This document shows positions 55,303-64,000 of a stretch of 64,000 bases of DNA, in pieces; the stretch's first letter is position 1, and every line of letters starts with the position of its first letter. The translations under genes and the position numbers were made by a program. The stretch is from Blastopirellula marina (GTDB lineage Bacteria > Planctomycetota > Planctomycetia > Pirellulales > Pirellulaceae), in contig NZ_PUHY01000013.1 of the NCBI RefSeq assembly GCF_002967765.1, positions 110,806 through 174,805 on the forward strand, read 5' to 3'. The notes beneath the pieces were generated by a model, which saw only the letters and a list, made by a program, of their open reading frames with translations, did not search any database and had not been told where the DNA came from.

Positions 55303-56581
55303 TTTCGATCGGAACGAATTCGCGTTTGGTTTCGCCTGTATAGATCTGACGCGGACGACAAATTCGCTTGGTCTTCGATCCGTGCATTTCTTTCCAGTGG
55401 GCAATCCAACCAGGCAGACGCCCCATGGCAAACAGCACGGTAAACATCTGAACAGGAATCCCAATCGCTCGATAGATCACGCCAGAGTAGAAGTCGACGT
55501 TGGGATACAGCTTACGCTCTACGAAGTATTCGTCGTTGAGAGCCGCGTATTCCAGCTTTTGTGCTACGTCGAACAACGGATCTTTGATATCAAGCTTATC
55601 CAGCAGTCGATCGCAAGCCTTTTTAATAATCGTGGCCCGCGGATCGAAATTCTTGTAGACGCGGTGACCGAAGCCCATCAGACGGACTTTGCTCTTCTTG
55701 TCCTTGGCCAATTCGACGTATTTGTCGACATCACCGCCATTCTGGATGATTTCTTCCAGCATGTTCACAACCGCTTCATTCGCACCACCATGAAGTGGTC
55801 CCCAGAGGGCACTGATGCCCGCTGAAATCGAGGCGAACAAGTTGGCATCGGCCGAACCAACCATACGAACGGTCGACGTACTGCAGTTTTGTTCGTGGTC
55901 GGCATGGACAATCAGCAGGAGGTTCAGCGCGTCGACGAAATCAGGATCGACGTGGAACGGTTCGCTCGGCACAGCGAACATCATCTGCAGGAAGTTCTCG
56001 CAATATGACAAATCATTTTGCGGGTAAATGAATGGTTGGCCAAACGACTTCTTGTAGCTATACGCGGCAATTGTGGGCAGTTTCGCCAGCAACCGATGAA
56101 TCGAGACTTCGACCTGTTCGGGATCGTGAGGGTCGAGCGAATCTTGATAAAACGTCGACAAAGCACTCACAACACTGGACAAAATGGCCATCGGGTGGGC
56201 GTCGCGAGGGAAGCCATCGTAAAACGACCGCATGTCCTCGTGCAGCATCGTATGACGGCGAATCGAGTTGCGGAAATTCGTGATTTGTTCTTCCGTGGGG
56301 AGTTCCCCGTAGATCAGCAGGAACATCACTTCCACGAAATCGCAATTGGCCGCGAGATCTTCGATCGGGTAGCCACGGTATCGCAAGATACCTGCTTCAC
56401 CATCTAGATAGGTGATCGCACTGGTGGTCGACCCTGTGTTGACGTAACCTTCGTCTAGGGTGATGTAGTTGGTCGTGGCCCGCAACTTCGAGATATCGAC
56501 TGCCTTTTCTTGCTCGGTACCTTCAACGACCGGCAGTTCGATTTCATTTCCTTCGATGATAAGCTTGGCATTCTCGGACAT
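55295..56581 (-). CDS. gltA: Citrate synthase
   Basis: TCA-cycle enzyme of 428 residues that condenses oxaloacetate and acetyl-CoA. The beta-strand N-domain of Gram-negative type II enzymes is present (AKLIIEGNEIELPVVEG). The catalytic His lies in WGPLHGGANEAVV, the second His-Asp region is FGHRVYKNFDPRATI, and HADHEQNCSTSTVRM and GYPIEDLA also match. The ATG at 56581 is supported by GAGGAAG at proper distance; a longer frame from 56659 is rejected. The gene stands alone with a 346-base region upstream. Confidence 0.96.
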   Translation of the reverse strand: MSENAKLIIEGNEIELPVVEGTEQEKAVDISKLRATTNYITLDEGYVNTGSTTSAITYLDGEAGILRYRGYPIEDLAANCDFVEVMFLLIYGELPTEEQITNFRNSIRRHTMLHEDMRSFYDGFPRDAHPMAILSSVVSALSTFYQDSLDPHDPEQVEVSIHRLLAKLPTIAAYSYKKSFGQPFIYPQNDLSYCENFLQMMFAVPSEPFHVDPDFVDALNLLLIVHADHEQNCSTSTVRMVGSADANLFASISAGISALWGPLHGGANEAVVNMLEEIIQNGGDVDKYVELAKDKKSKVRLMGFGHRVYKNFDPRATIIKKACDRLLDKLDIKDPLFDVAQKLEYAALNDEYFVERKLYPNVDFYSGVIYRAIGIPVQMFTVLFAMGRLPGWIAHWKEMHGSKTKRICRPRQIYTGETKREFVPIEKR

Positions 56582-56927
56582 GCAGACTTCCTCACAGGGG
56601 CGTGCGCAATTAATCCCGGACGGCGGTACCGGGCAGCATTTCCGCGGAGATGGACGCATCGGCAGAAGGTCGATGCTGCGAGTAGTCGGCGCGGAAGTAA
56701 ACTTGAATGTTATCTTTTGACCGCTACTTTACTCGATTGTAGAGGCCAACAAAATAGGCGGTACATCGGAATCGTGCCGCATAAGCATCGCTAATCTTGG
56801 CGATACCACCGAAAATCGGCATGCTCGCTAAATTCTTCGCGTTTACGCCCCATGAGAAAACAAGAATCTTGGGGGGAAGAATGGCAAATTTTAAAGATTA
56901 GGCTGTCTATACCGGAGGTAATACCAG
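56582..56927. other. Intergenic region between the parvulin gene and gltA
   Basis: It lies after the parvulin stop and before gltA on the minus strand. No small gene, RNA or convincing promoter pair is found, and there is no clear terminator for the parvulin gene. The gltA ribosome site is at the low-coordinate edge. Confidence 0.4.
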
Positions 56928-58586
56928 CTACCTGGGTGGTGCGTCCTGCTTTTCATTGTCGAAGATGGTCCAAACTTGAGCCTTGGACTTCACCTCTTTG
57001 ATGTAAGCTTCCATCGCTTTCTGCTTACGCTCTTTCTTGATTTGCTCTTTGATCTCTACCTGGGCCTTGGTGAAGGGGACCATTCCTTCTTCTTCTCGCT
57101 CTGTAACACGAACAATATGAAACCCTTCTTCCGATTCGATAATTGGGCTCAGTTCGCCGACTGGAAGGCTGAAAATTGCTTGGTCAATGGCTTCGTTCTT
57201 CAAGCTTCCCTTGCTGGTCCAGTCATACTGGCCACCTTTTGAGGCGCGAATCCCTTGCGACTCTCGCTTCGCGACAGCATCAAGCGGGGCACCTCGCAAG
57301 ACTCGATTTCCCATGGCAGCCACCGCTTCCCAGGCAGCCTGGCGATTTGGAAACTCGGTGAATTTGACCATCAACTGTTCCCATTTAGCCCGAGCGGCTT
57401 TTTGATAGTCGGCGGAATGCTCGTCATAGAAGTCGAGCATCTGTTGATGCGTGACTTCCTCGTCACTCTTAACATGGCGTTGGATCTGCTGATAAGCGAC
57501 CACCTGCTCGACAAAACGTTGTTTCTTTTTTTCCAGTGAGCTTCCGATCTTTCGCAGTTCGATATCGAGTTCAGCGCGCGTTTGCACGCCCGCTTCTTTC
57601 AAATCAGCTTCCAACTGGTGTTCGTAATAGTTCTTGGCCAGCATCTCCGACATCTCTCCCCTTCGATCCGCAGGAACATTCCGCAAGAATTCGAGGTAGA
57701 CGATTTTGACATCGATCATGCCTGGCAGCATTTGCTTCAAAGCTTGCTCTTTGAACTGCTCAATGTCTTCTTCGCGAACCGAGCCGCGTTGCTCTTCTGG
57801 TATGGAAGCAATCCGCTGTTGGATCATTTGATTGACTGGCCCGAGGACGTCCCCCGCAAGAATCGGATCGCCATTAACGATTGCTACGATTCGAGCTGGC
57901 TTGAATAAATCGTTGTCTTCGGCAGCTGGTTGCTGCGAAAGGTTGGCAACGTACGGAGTCGCTGTTGGAGCAGCAGCGTAGTTGGTAGGTGCGGCGTAGG
58001 CACTTGGATAATCTGTGGGCAAATTGGGACCAACGGGGGCCGCATTCGGTACCATCGCCTGGGTCGACATAGCTGGATAATTGGAATACTGCCCCGTCGA
58101 CGGATAGCTGCCTGCGTTCGGATAGTTAGCGGTAGCCGGATAGGAGCTTGCCTGGGGATAGCTGCTATTTTGCGGCGTGTAGGTCGGCGCCGGACCGACA
58201 TTCGGCGAGTAGTTGCTAGGAGCGGGCGTCCCGTACGCAGGTGCGGTATCGGAGATGACCGCAGTCGTGCCGGTATTGTTTTGCATCGAACCAGTCGGCG
58301 GATAGCTGATTGGGGATGATACCGGTTGTCGCGTTGGAGCGGCAGCCATCTGATATTGAGGCTGTCCACCGCCACGTCGCTCGGCGAAAGGATCTTGCGG
58401 AGTCGCTTCGGCAGCTGCTTCTTGCTTCCACGGATTCCAACTCGACGGCCAACCAAATTGCGCATTGGCAGCCGGAGGCGAGACAAAGTATACCCCGACA
58501 ACGAACCCGGCCAATAAGAATCGAACCCGGAATGACTTGCTCGTCAATTGCGTTGCTGAGATCACGGTGTTTGAAGTCCCATCCAT
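56928..58586 (-). CDS. Parvulin-type peptidylprolyl isomerase, exported
   Basis: Protein of 552 residues. A signal-like segment (SFRVRFLLAGFVVGVYFVSP, ending PAANAQ) is followed by a low-complexity region very rich in Pro, Ala, Tyr and Ser (about 70-230) and a SurA-like helical domain (about 240-400). The parvulin domain holds GGQYDWTSKGSLKNEAIDQA and FSLPVGELSPIIESEEGFHI. It should help fold outer-membrane or secreted proteins. ATG at 58586 was chosen; GTG at 58619 would add 11 residues. mfd lies 74 bases upstream on the same strand. Confidence 0.85.
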   Translation of the reverse strand: MDGTSNTVISATQLTSKSFRVRFLLAGFVVGVYFVSPPAANAQFGWPSSWNPWKQEAAAEATPQDPFAERRGGGQPQYQMAAAPTRQPVSSPISYPPTGSMQNNTGTTAVISDTAPAYGTPAPSNYSPNVGPAPTYTPQNSSYPQASSYPATANYPNAGSYPSTGQYSNYPAMSTQAMVPNAAPVGPNLPTDYPSAYAAPTNYAAAPTATPYVANLSQQPAAEDNDLFKPARIVAIVNGDPILAGDVLGPVNQMIQQRIASIPEEQRGSVREEDIEQFKEQALKQMLPGMIDVKIVYLEFLRNVPADRRGEMSEMLAKNYYEHQLEADLKEAGVQTRAELDIELRKIGSSLEKKKQRFVEQVVAYQQIQRHVKSDEEVTHQQMLDFYDEHSADYQKAARAKWEQLMVKFTEFPNRQAAWEAVAAMGNRVLRGAPLDAVAKRESQGIRASKGGQYDWTSKGSLKNEAIDQAIFSLPVGELSPIIESEEGFHIVRVTEREEEGMVPFTKAQVEIKEQIKKERKQKAMEAYIKEVKSKAQVWTIFDNEKQDAPPR

Positions 58587-58660
58587 AAGCAGATCGATCA
58601 GGTTGCGGCTTCTTGCCACATTCCGCGCGAGAAAATTGCGGGCGGAGTATAGAAACGCAC

Positions 58661-61600
58661 CTAGCTTGGTTGCAACATCATTCCGGCAAAATCGAGCAAC
58701 TTCGATCCATCCATGCTGGCATCAGGCAGCGGAATGTATGCTTTTGACTCGTCAACGATCCGCACCTTCTTGCCACGCAACCGTGCTAGCTGCTCGATTC
58801 TCGATTTATTGGTATACACGAACACCAAGAAGGTTTGATCGACTTCTTCTTCAATATAGATTGCCGAAACCTGCCAGAATGCGGCATCCAGCTTCAAGTT
58901 CACCAAACGCAGTAATTCGTCGACGACCGGTGGTGGCGTACCAAACCGGTCACGAAGTTCTTCTCGGATCTGGATCAGGTCGTCGTCCGAGGCAATTCGG
59001 GTCATCCTGCGATACAGGTCAATCTTCTGCCGCATATCTCCGATGTAGTCGTCCGGCAGATAGGCCTCGACTGGCAGATCGATATCAACGTCGATTGTCA
59101 ATTTTGGAGGCAACTTCTGAAGTCGCCGAACGGCACTCTCCAACAATTGGCAGTACAACTCGTATCCTACTGTGGCGATATGGCCACTCTGTTGCGTACC
59201 AAGAATATTCCCCGCACCTCGGATTTCGAGATCACGCATCGAAATCGCAAAGCCTGCCCCCATGTGGCTGAACTCTTCAATCGCATGCAATCGCTTGCTA
59301 GCGATCGGCGTTAGATGCTTGGCCGGTTCCAGCAACATATAGCAGTAGCCACGATGATGCGATCGGCCAACGCGTCCACGCAACTGATGCAGGTCCGCCA
59401 AGCCGTAGCGATCAGCCTCGTCGACGAAGATCGTATTCGCATTGGGAATATCGAGCCCGCTTTCGATGATCGTCGTGGCGAGCAAGAGATCAAACTTCCC
59501 GTCAATGAAGTCGACCATCACTTGCTCAAGTGCTCCCTCTGCCATCTGACCGTGCCCAATACCGATCTTAGCTTCCGGCACGATGCGTTGCAGCTTGGCG
59601 GCAACGACTTGAATGTCTTGCACGCGATTGTGCACGAAGTAGATCTGCCCGCCCCGATTTAGTTCACGGAGTACCGCATGCCGAATGAGTTCGTCGCTCC
59701 AACGAGAAACCTTCGTCTCGACGGCGATTCGATCCTTGGGGGCCGTTTCGAGATTACTGATGTCACGGACACCAACTAAAGACATATGAAGGGTTCGCGG
59801 AATCGGAGTCGCCGTCATGGTCAAAACGTCGACTGTGGTACGCAACTGTTTTAAGCGTTCCTTAACTTCCACGCCAAAACGCTGCTCTTCATCGATGATC
59901 ACCACGCCCAGATTTTGAAAAACGACATCCTTGGAAGCCAAGCGATGTGTTCCAATGACGACATCAACCGTGCCGTTCTTCAAACCTTCGACGACTTCAC
60001 GTTGTTCCTTAGCGGTTCCAAATCGGCTCAATCGTGCGATCGAAAAGGGAAACTCGGCCATCCTTTCCCGAAAGGTCTTGTAGTGCTGCTCTGCCAAGAT
60101 GGTTGTGGGCACAAGTACGGCAACCTGATATCCGTTGTCGACCGCCTTGAACGCGGCTCGCATCGAAACTTCCGTCTTACCGAAACCGACATCCCCACAG
60201 AGAAGTCGATCCATGGGACGCGGCTGCAGCATGTCTTGCTTGATCGCAGCGATCGCCTGAAGTTGGTCGTCGGTCTCCTGGTAAGGAAATGACGCATCAA
60301 ATTCATATTGCCAACGCGTATCTTCCGCGAAAGCGATACCTGGCCGACTGCGTCTCTCTGCTTGCACGTGCAGAAGATCCGCCGCAAGATCTTTGACCGC
60401 CTTTTCGACGTTCTCTTTCTGCTTCTTCCAAACAACCCCACCAATTCGAGCCAACGGTGGGCGAGTCTTGCTTCCGCCAACGTATTTCTGCACCAAGTCG
60501 ATTTTCGAGGCAGGCACGAAGATTTTCGTCTCACCATGAAATTCGAGAACCAGATGCTCCTCAGCATTGCCTTGCTTCTCAATCAATCGCAGACCGCGAT
60601 AGCGGCCAATCCCGTGACCGAGATGGACAACCAGATCCCCTTTCTTCAGGTCAAGGAAGCTGTCGATCACCTTCCCAAGACGCCGCGTCTTCGTACGATG
60701 GATCGCTCCACGATGGAAGATTTCATCGCCACTGATTAATACAAGTCGCCCTTCGCGAAAGCGAAATCCTTGATGCAGGCCACCCAATACATAATGGAGG
60801 CGACCTGACTTGGCGACCTCGGTGGCATCTAAAATCTCGTGCAGCCGTTCAAATTCTGCCTCCATCCGGCAGACGATGACCACGTCGAGACTCTGACTCG
60901 CAACATCGAGTTCGCCCCGCACACGATCGATGTCACCACTAAATTGCTCGACCGATTCGAAATTCAGATTTGCCGTAACGTTGAACGTTCCGCTTGAGAT
61001 CCCCGCGACCGATACTTTGCGGAAGTCGTTAAGCCGGGCAATCGTTTCGGCGAATTCGAACGCATCGCGAACGTCATCCACACGTTTCAAATAGTCATCT
61101 GCCGTCTGCTTCATCTGATCCGGTTCGATCAGCATGAAGACCGTATCCTCAGGCAAATAACTGATGAAGCTTCCCTGGTAATCGCGTGAGTGTCGGAGTG
61201 CGGTGATGTCGACTTGCTGAAGTGTTTCGACGCTGCGCTGCGTTTCGACATCGATCTCGCGGATCGATTCGATCTCATCACCGAACAGTTCGACACGGAC
61301 TGGTCCGTTCCAATCAGGCGCGAAGACATCGAGGATTCCTCCTCGCAGCGAAAATTCGCCCGGTAACTCAACCGCGCTCGTCGAATGGTATTTGTGAGCC
61401 AACAACCACTTGGCTAGTTCGTCTGCCTCGAATCGCTGCCCCACTTCCAATCGGCGACTATTCGCCAAAATGTTCTCTTTGTCCGGAACAGGCTGAATCA
61501 GGCTTTCAATCGAGGTAATCAGAATTGGTGGACATTCGCCGTACACCAAGTGCTTCAAAATACGTAATCTCGCTGCATAGATCTCGTCATGCAGACGGCG

Positions 61601-61903
61601 TTCTTCCGGAGACGATTCCCAGGCCGGAAAGGAACTTATCTCGCTGTCAGAGAACAGCGGAATCGCATCAGCGAGTTTCTCAATCTCTGTCAGGTGTGGA
61701 GCGACCAGGACAATATGCGAACCAACTTCCGCTTGAATTGCCGAAGCGACGAGCGCGCAGGCCGATCCCCAGACTCCTTCCAGCGTTGCGTCCTTGCCCT
61801 GATTTAAGGCTTCAAGGACATGCTGAAACGACTCGTTCTGCTCAAAACATTGCGGCAGGCTTTTGAGCATCGCCGCCGCTTGCTGGGATGTCGCGAGGCT
61901 CAT
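58661..61903 (-). CDS. mfd: Transcription-repair coupling factor
   Basis: SF2 translocase of 1080 residues (family about 1150) that removes stalled RNA polymerase and recruits UvrABC. The UvrB-like N-domain has [20 protein letters not shown]. The CarD-like polymerase-interaction region has [19 protein letters not shown]. The helicase motifs include [18 protein letters not shown] (Walker A), [18 protein letters not shown] (DEEQ box), [13 protein letters not shown] and [16 protein letters not shown]. The C-terminal TRCF domain follows. ATG at 61903 fits. The gene is divergent from the DUF1349-like pair. Confidence 0.96.
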   Translation of the reverse strand: MSLATSQQAAAMLKSLPQCFEQNESFQHVLEALNQGKDATLEGVWGSACALVASAIQAEVGSHIVLVAPHLTEIEKLADAIPLFSDSEISSFPAWESSPEERRLHDEIYAARLRILKHLVYGECPPILITSIESLIQPVPDKENILANSRRLEVGQRFEADELAKWLLAHKYHSTSAVELPGEFSLRGGILDVFAPDWNGPVRVELFGDEIESIREIDVETQRSVETLQQVDITALRHSRDYQGSFISYLPEDTVFMLIEPDQMKQTADDYLKRVDDVRDAFEFAETIARLNDFRKVSVAGISSGTFNVTANLNFESVEQFSGDIDRVRGELDVASQSLDVVIVCRMEAEFERLHEILDATEVAKSGRLHYVLGGLHQGFRFREGRLVLISGDEIFHRGAIHRTKTRRLGKVIDSFLDLKKGDLVVHLGHGIGRYRGLRLIEKQGNAEEHLVLEFHGETKIFVPASKIDLVQKYVGGSKTRPPLARIGGVVWKKQKENVEKAVKDLAADLLHVQAERRSRPGIAFAEDTRWQYEFDASFPYQETDDQLQAIAAIKQDMLQPRPMDRLLCGDVGFGKTEVSMRAAFKAVDNGYQVAVLVPTTILAEQHYKTFRERMAEFPFSIARLSRFGTAKEQREVVEGLKNGTVDVVIGTHRLASKDVVFQNLGVVIIDEEQRFGVEVKERLKQLRTTVDVLTMTATPIPRTLHMSLVGVRDISNLETAPKDRIAVETKVSRWSDELIRHAVLRELNRGGQIYFVHNRVQDIQVVAAKLQRIVPEAKIGIGHGQMAEGALEQVMVDFIDGKFDLLLATTIIESGLDIPNANTIFVDEADRYGLADLHQLRGRVGRSHHRGYCYMLLEPAKHLTPIASKRLHAIEEFSHMGAGFAISMRDLEIRGAGNILGTQQSGHIATVGYELYCQLLESAVRRLQKLPPKLTIDVDIDLPVEAYLPDDYIGDMRQKIDLYRRMTRIASDDDLIQIREELRDRFGTPPPVVDELLRLVNLKLDAAFWQVSAIYIEEEVDQTFLVFVYTNKSRIEQLARLRGKKVRIVDESKAYIPLPDASMDGSKLLDFAGMMLQPS

Positions 61904-62001
61904 TATGGATTGGTGTGAATTCTAGGTCGGATGATAGAATCGGGCCAAGATGACATAAGGCAGATTTTACGTTCTTTTGGTTTTCAAGGAGGAGTTAGCG
62001 G

Positions 62002-62673
62002 ATGAGGATTCAACTCGCGCTGGGCTTGATTGTATTTGGTTTTCTCTGCTCAAACCTAGCGGCTGAGGACATTCCAGGCTGGGGCGTCTTAGTCGACCCG
62101 GTCGGCAATTGTCCTGTCGAATTCACCAAAACGGGCATCGCCATTCAAGTCCCCGCAGGCATTCATGACATGAACCCCTATTTACGTCAGACGAATGCTC
62201 CCCGAATCTGGCAAGAAGTTGCTGGGGATTTCCTGATCGAAGCACGAATCATTGACTTCCCACGTCCGCAAGCCAAAACCGGAGTTAACGGTCATCAAAG
62301 CTATATCGCCAGCGGCATTCTTGTCTGGCAGGATGACGCCAATCTTTTGCGATGGACTCGATCGGCTAGTGGCGAGGCGAAGCAGATCTATCTGAGTTGC
62401 GAGCAGTATGAGAAGAACACGGCCATCGGAGTTGGCAATTTTCCATTAGAAGACAAACCAGTTTCACTTCGAGTCGAACGAAGAGGGGATCGCATACGTA
62501 TGTGGGCTACGTACGACACGTCTGGCTGGAAGATGCTGCTTGATCGCCGGTGTGGCTATCGAGAGACACTGAAAGTGGGTGTTTTCGGTTTGAACGTGAC
62601 AGAAAAGGACGTCGAGTTCCATTTTGAAAACCCCTACGTACTAGCCGAGAAGAAGACGACCGAAGACCAATAG
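62002..62673 (+). CDS. Secreted DUF1349-like protein, copy 1
   Basis: Protein of 223 residues with a signal peptide (LALGLIVFGFLCSNLAAE). The rest is a concanavalin-like beta-sandwich with the family stretches FLIEARIIDFPRPQ, SGILVWQDDANLLRWTRSAS and VSLRVERRGDRIRMWATYD, then VGVFGLNV. Proteins with DUF1349 often bind carbohydrate. AAGGAGGAG lies at good distance before the ATG. A clear paralog follows 61 bases downstream; the second gene lacks its own ribosome site, suggesting joint transcription. Confidence 0.85.
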   Translation: MRIQLALGLIVFGFLCSNLAAEDIPGWGVLVDPVGNCPVEFTKTGIAIQVPAGIHDMNPYLRQTNAPRIWQEVAGDFLIEARIIDFPRPQAKTGVNGHQSYIASGILVWQDDANLLRWTRSASGEAKQIYLSCEQYEKNTAIGVGNFPLEDKPVSLRVERRGDRIRMWATYDTSGWKMLLDRRCGYRETLKVGVFGLNVTEKDVEFHFENPYVLAEKKTTEDQ

Positions 62674-62734
62674 CCCAAGCAAACACGACGTAACACACTA
62701 ACTGAACAGCACTTACACACACTACACAGACAGC

Positions 62735-63379
62735 ATGCGAACTATCTTTCCTGTATTGATGCTAATCGTGTTGCTTCATAGTTCGGCACTTTCTCAAGAG
62801 TTACCTGGCTGGGGCAATCTCGTTGATCCAGTTGGCGACTGCCCGGTAGATCTCAACGAAAACGGAATCACATTAACGATTCCCGCAGGCGTACATCAAC
62901 TAAATCCCACGATGCAGATCGTGAATGCACCACGGATTCTGCAACCTATTGAAGGTGACTTCCTGTACGAAGTCCACGTCAAAGAATTCCAAAGGCCCGA
63001 GGCGAATAGCGGTGCAAACGGAAATCGAAGCTACTTGGCAGCGGGAATCGTTGTTTGGCAAGACGAAAACAACTTCCTGCGCTGGACACGTTCAGCTAGT
63101 GCAGAAAAGCACGCCATCTACCTCAGCTGCGAGCAGTTCGAGGGCGGCCAGCATGTCGGTGGTGGTTACTTCAAATTGAAGGATCAGCCCGTATGGCTGC
63201 GAGTAGAACGTCGTGGAAAGATGCTGAAGATGTCAGCATCGAACGATGGAAAGACCTGGTCGGAGGCCATTGAGCGTGATTGCACTTACGCAGATCGCCT
63301 CGAAGTGGGCGTTTTCGGGCTCAATGTCACCCAGCGAGACCGAAAGTTCGATTTCCACGGTTCCTATCTACTCAACTAA
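62735..63379 (+). CDS. Secreted DUF1349-like protein, copy 2
   Basis: Paralog of the preceding gene, 214 residues, with signal peptide RTIFPVLMLIVLLHSSALS. It shares the layout almost step by step: LPGWGNLVDPVGDCPVDLNE, AGIVVWQDENNFLRWTRSAS, VWLRVERRGKMLKMSASNDG, VGVFGLNV. Tandem duplication with moderate divergence is the likely origin. No Shine-Dalgarno sequence precedes the ATG. It is the last protein gene before the rRNA-type leader. Function unknown; sugar binding is the best guess. Confidence 0.85.
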   Translation: MRTIFPVLMLIVLLHSSALSQELPGWGNLVDPVGDCPVDLNENGITLTIPAGVHQLNPTMQIVNAPRILQPIEGDFLYEVHVKEFQRPEANSGANGNRSYLAAGIVVWQDENNFLRWTRSASAEKHAIYLSCEQFEGGQHVGGGYFKLKDQPVWLRVERRGKMLKMSASNDGKTWSEAIERDCTYADRLEVGVFGLNVTQRDRKFDFHGSYLLN

Positions 63380-63461
63380 CATCTGCCAACTGGCCGAACA
63401 ACTTGGCACTATCCCGCGAATCGCGGAATTCGCACGACATTCGCGAAAGTTTTTCCTCGGC

Positions 63462-63479
63462 GTAACACCTTGCTGTTAC
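63462..63479. other. Small inverted repeat before the rRNA-type promoter
   Basis: GTAACA (63462-63467) and TGTTAC (63474-63479) form perfect 6-bp arms, about 50 bases before the promoter. No T-run follows, so it may be a protein-binding site. Confidence 0.35.
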
Positions 63480-63531
63480 AGGACTTCCACCTTTCGCCAA
63501 ATTTCACCGATCAAATTATCGCCACCCCCGT

Positions 63532-63561
63532 TTGACAACTACGGCCCGGCGGTGATACATT
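63532..63561 (+). promoter_or_regulatory. Strong promoter of a probable rRNA operon
   Basis: A perfect -35 TTGACA (63532-63537), an 18-base GC-rich spacer and TACATT (63556-63561). It precedes a boxA-like element by about 65 bases and about 380 bases of non-coding leader, the layout of a ribosomal RNA transcription unit. Confidence 0.65.
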
Positions 63562-63625
63562 GCGTCCTTCCAGTTGAGGGCAAGTCCTTCACAGGGAACA
63601 ATCACTTCAACAACGAAGTGCAATT

Positions 63626-63637
63626 TGATCTTTGACA
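63626..63637 (+). promoter_or_regulatory. boxA-like antitermination element
   Basis: TGATCTTTGACA matches the Escherichia coli rRNA boxA TGCTCTTTAACA at 10 of 12 positions and is followed by ATTT as in rrn leaders. NusB/S10-dependent antitermination of a downstream rRNA gene is implied. The same bases contain TTGACA, with CATTTT 17 bases on, so a second promoter is an alternative reading. Confidence 0.65.
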
Positions 63638-63654
63638 ATTTGGTTGGTAGATGG

Positions 63655-64000
63655 CATTTTGTGTGACGAAGTGCTGTTTGATTGAGTTGCTTGTCGCTTG
63701 ACGAGTAGTGCAACGAACAAAGCTTTGTCGCCTAAAAACGATGCAATTTCATAGAGTTAAGGTTATTACAATTATGTGTTGCCTTTGAGTTCAGTTTCGA
63801 CTGAATTGCTTTGGCAGTGCCGATAAGAGTAATGACCGTTCTCAAAGAGAATCTAAACGTCTGCCGGTTGTAGCTCAAGTCTTCTCCTGAGAGGGTGAAG
63901 CAACGAGTTGCGATACAGCAGCGTATTAGAATCGTTACAAGATACGGATCTCAGTGACCAGCTCTTAGACAAGTTGGTCACATTAAAGTAGTCCGAAATG
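63655..64000 (+). other. Non-coding leader of the probable rRNA operon
   Basis: No protein frame is credible. Structured segments include TTCAGT-TTCG-ACTGAA (63790-63805), a stem capped by a UUCG tetraloop, and GACCAGCT/AGTTGGTC (63956-63963 with 63972-63979, one G-U pair). The mature 16S or 23S start is not seen before 64000, so the rRNA gene lies beyond the window edge. Confidence 0.55.

Overview
The window looks like a chromosomal segment of a marine planctomycete, most likely order Pirellulales (the genus is not determinable by eye). The pointers are family-level. There are two PVC-type heme-binding/dehydrogenase proteins, a DUF1559 prepilin-like protein beside a small lipoprotein, a giant SdrD-B-repeat surface protein with the planctomycete N-terminal anchor (LEARRVMAAD), a vWA protein with an N-terminal membrane anchor, several exported beta-propellers, and lipid A genes scattered rather than clustered. 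Coding density is ordinary and I see no phage, integrase, transposase or CRISPR array.

Layout. 1-2.8 kb: ectoine/5-hydroxyectoine genes ectB (5' truncated), ectC, ectD and a convergent MarR regulator; the ectB-ectC and ectC-ectD gaps hold a terminator and two large hairpins. 3.0-8.4 kb: a TetR-controlled RND efflux operon with two near-identical operator-like palindromes. 8.4-13.5 kb: DJ-1/PfpI protein, zinc-ribbon protein, TIGR04222-like membrane protein, PhoD-like phosphatase, VOC protein, redoxin. 13.7-16.4 kb: a three-gene signalling operon whose kinase has a complete ethylene-receptor-type copper site. 16.4-26.9 kb: exported methyltransferase, lpxI, lpxD, HAD hydrolase, rseP, dxr, then divergent cmk, plsC, rpsA. 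27-31 kb: planctomycete-specific membrane proteins (one interrupted by a single nonsense codon) and a vWA protein. 31-36.6 kb: SMP-30-like lactonase, RAD55/KaiC-like ATPase, TPR protein, lpxA, lipoprotein, DUF1559 protein. 36.9-39.6 kb: exported propeller-like protein, a BLUF photoreceptor, tRNA-Leu(CAG). 39.7-55 kb: exported PVC-type heme proteins, a PQQ-type propeller, a GYF protein, the SdrD-B protein and an exported WD40 protein. 55.3-63.4 kb: gltA, a parvulin, mfd and two tandem DUF1349-like secreted proteins. 63.5-64 kb: what looks like the promoter and boxA leader of an rRNA operon lying beyond the window.

The genes mix housekeeping (lipid A, isoprenoid, translation, TCA cycle, repair) with sensing and stress functions: osmoprotection, efflux, possible ethylene sensing and blue-light sensing. 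The strongest candidates for new biology are the ethylene-receptor-like phosphorelay, the two-operator efflux circuit, the short stand-alone BLUF protein, and the REP/MITE-like palindrome between the GYF gene and the large heme protein gene.
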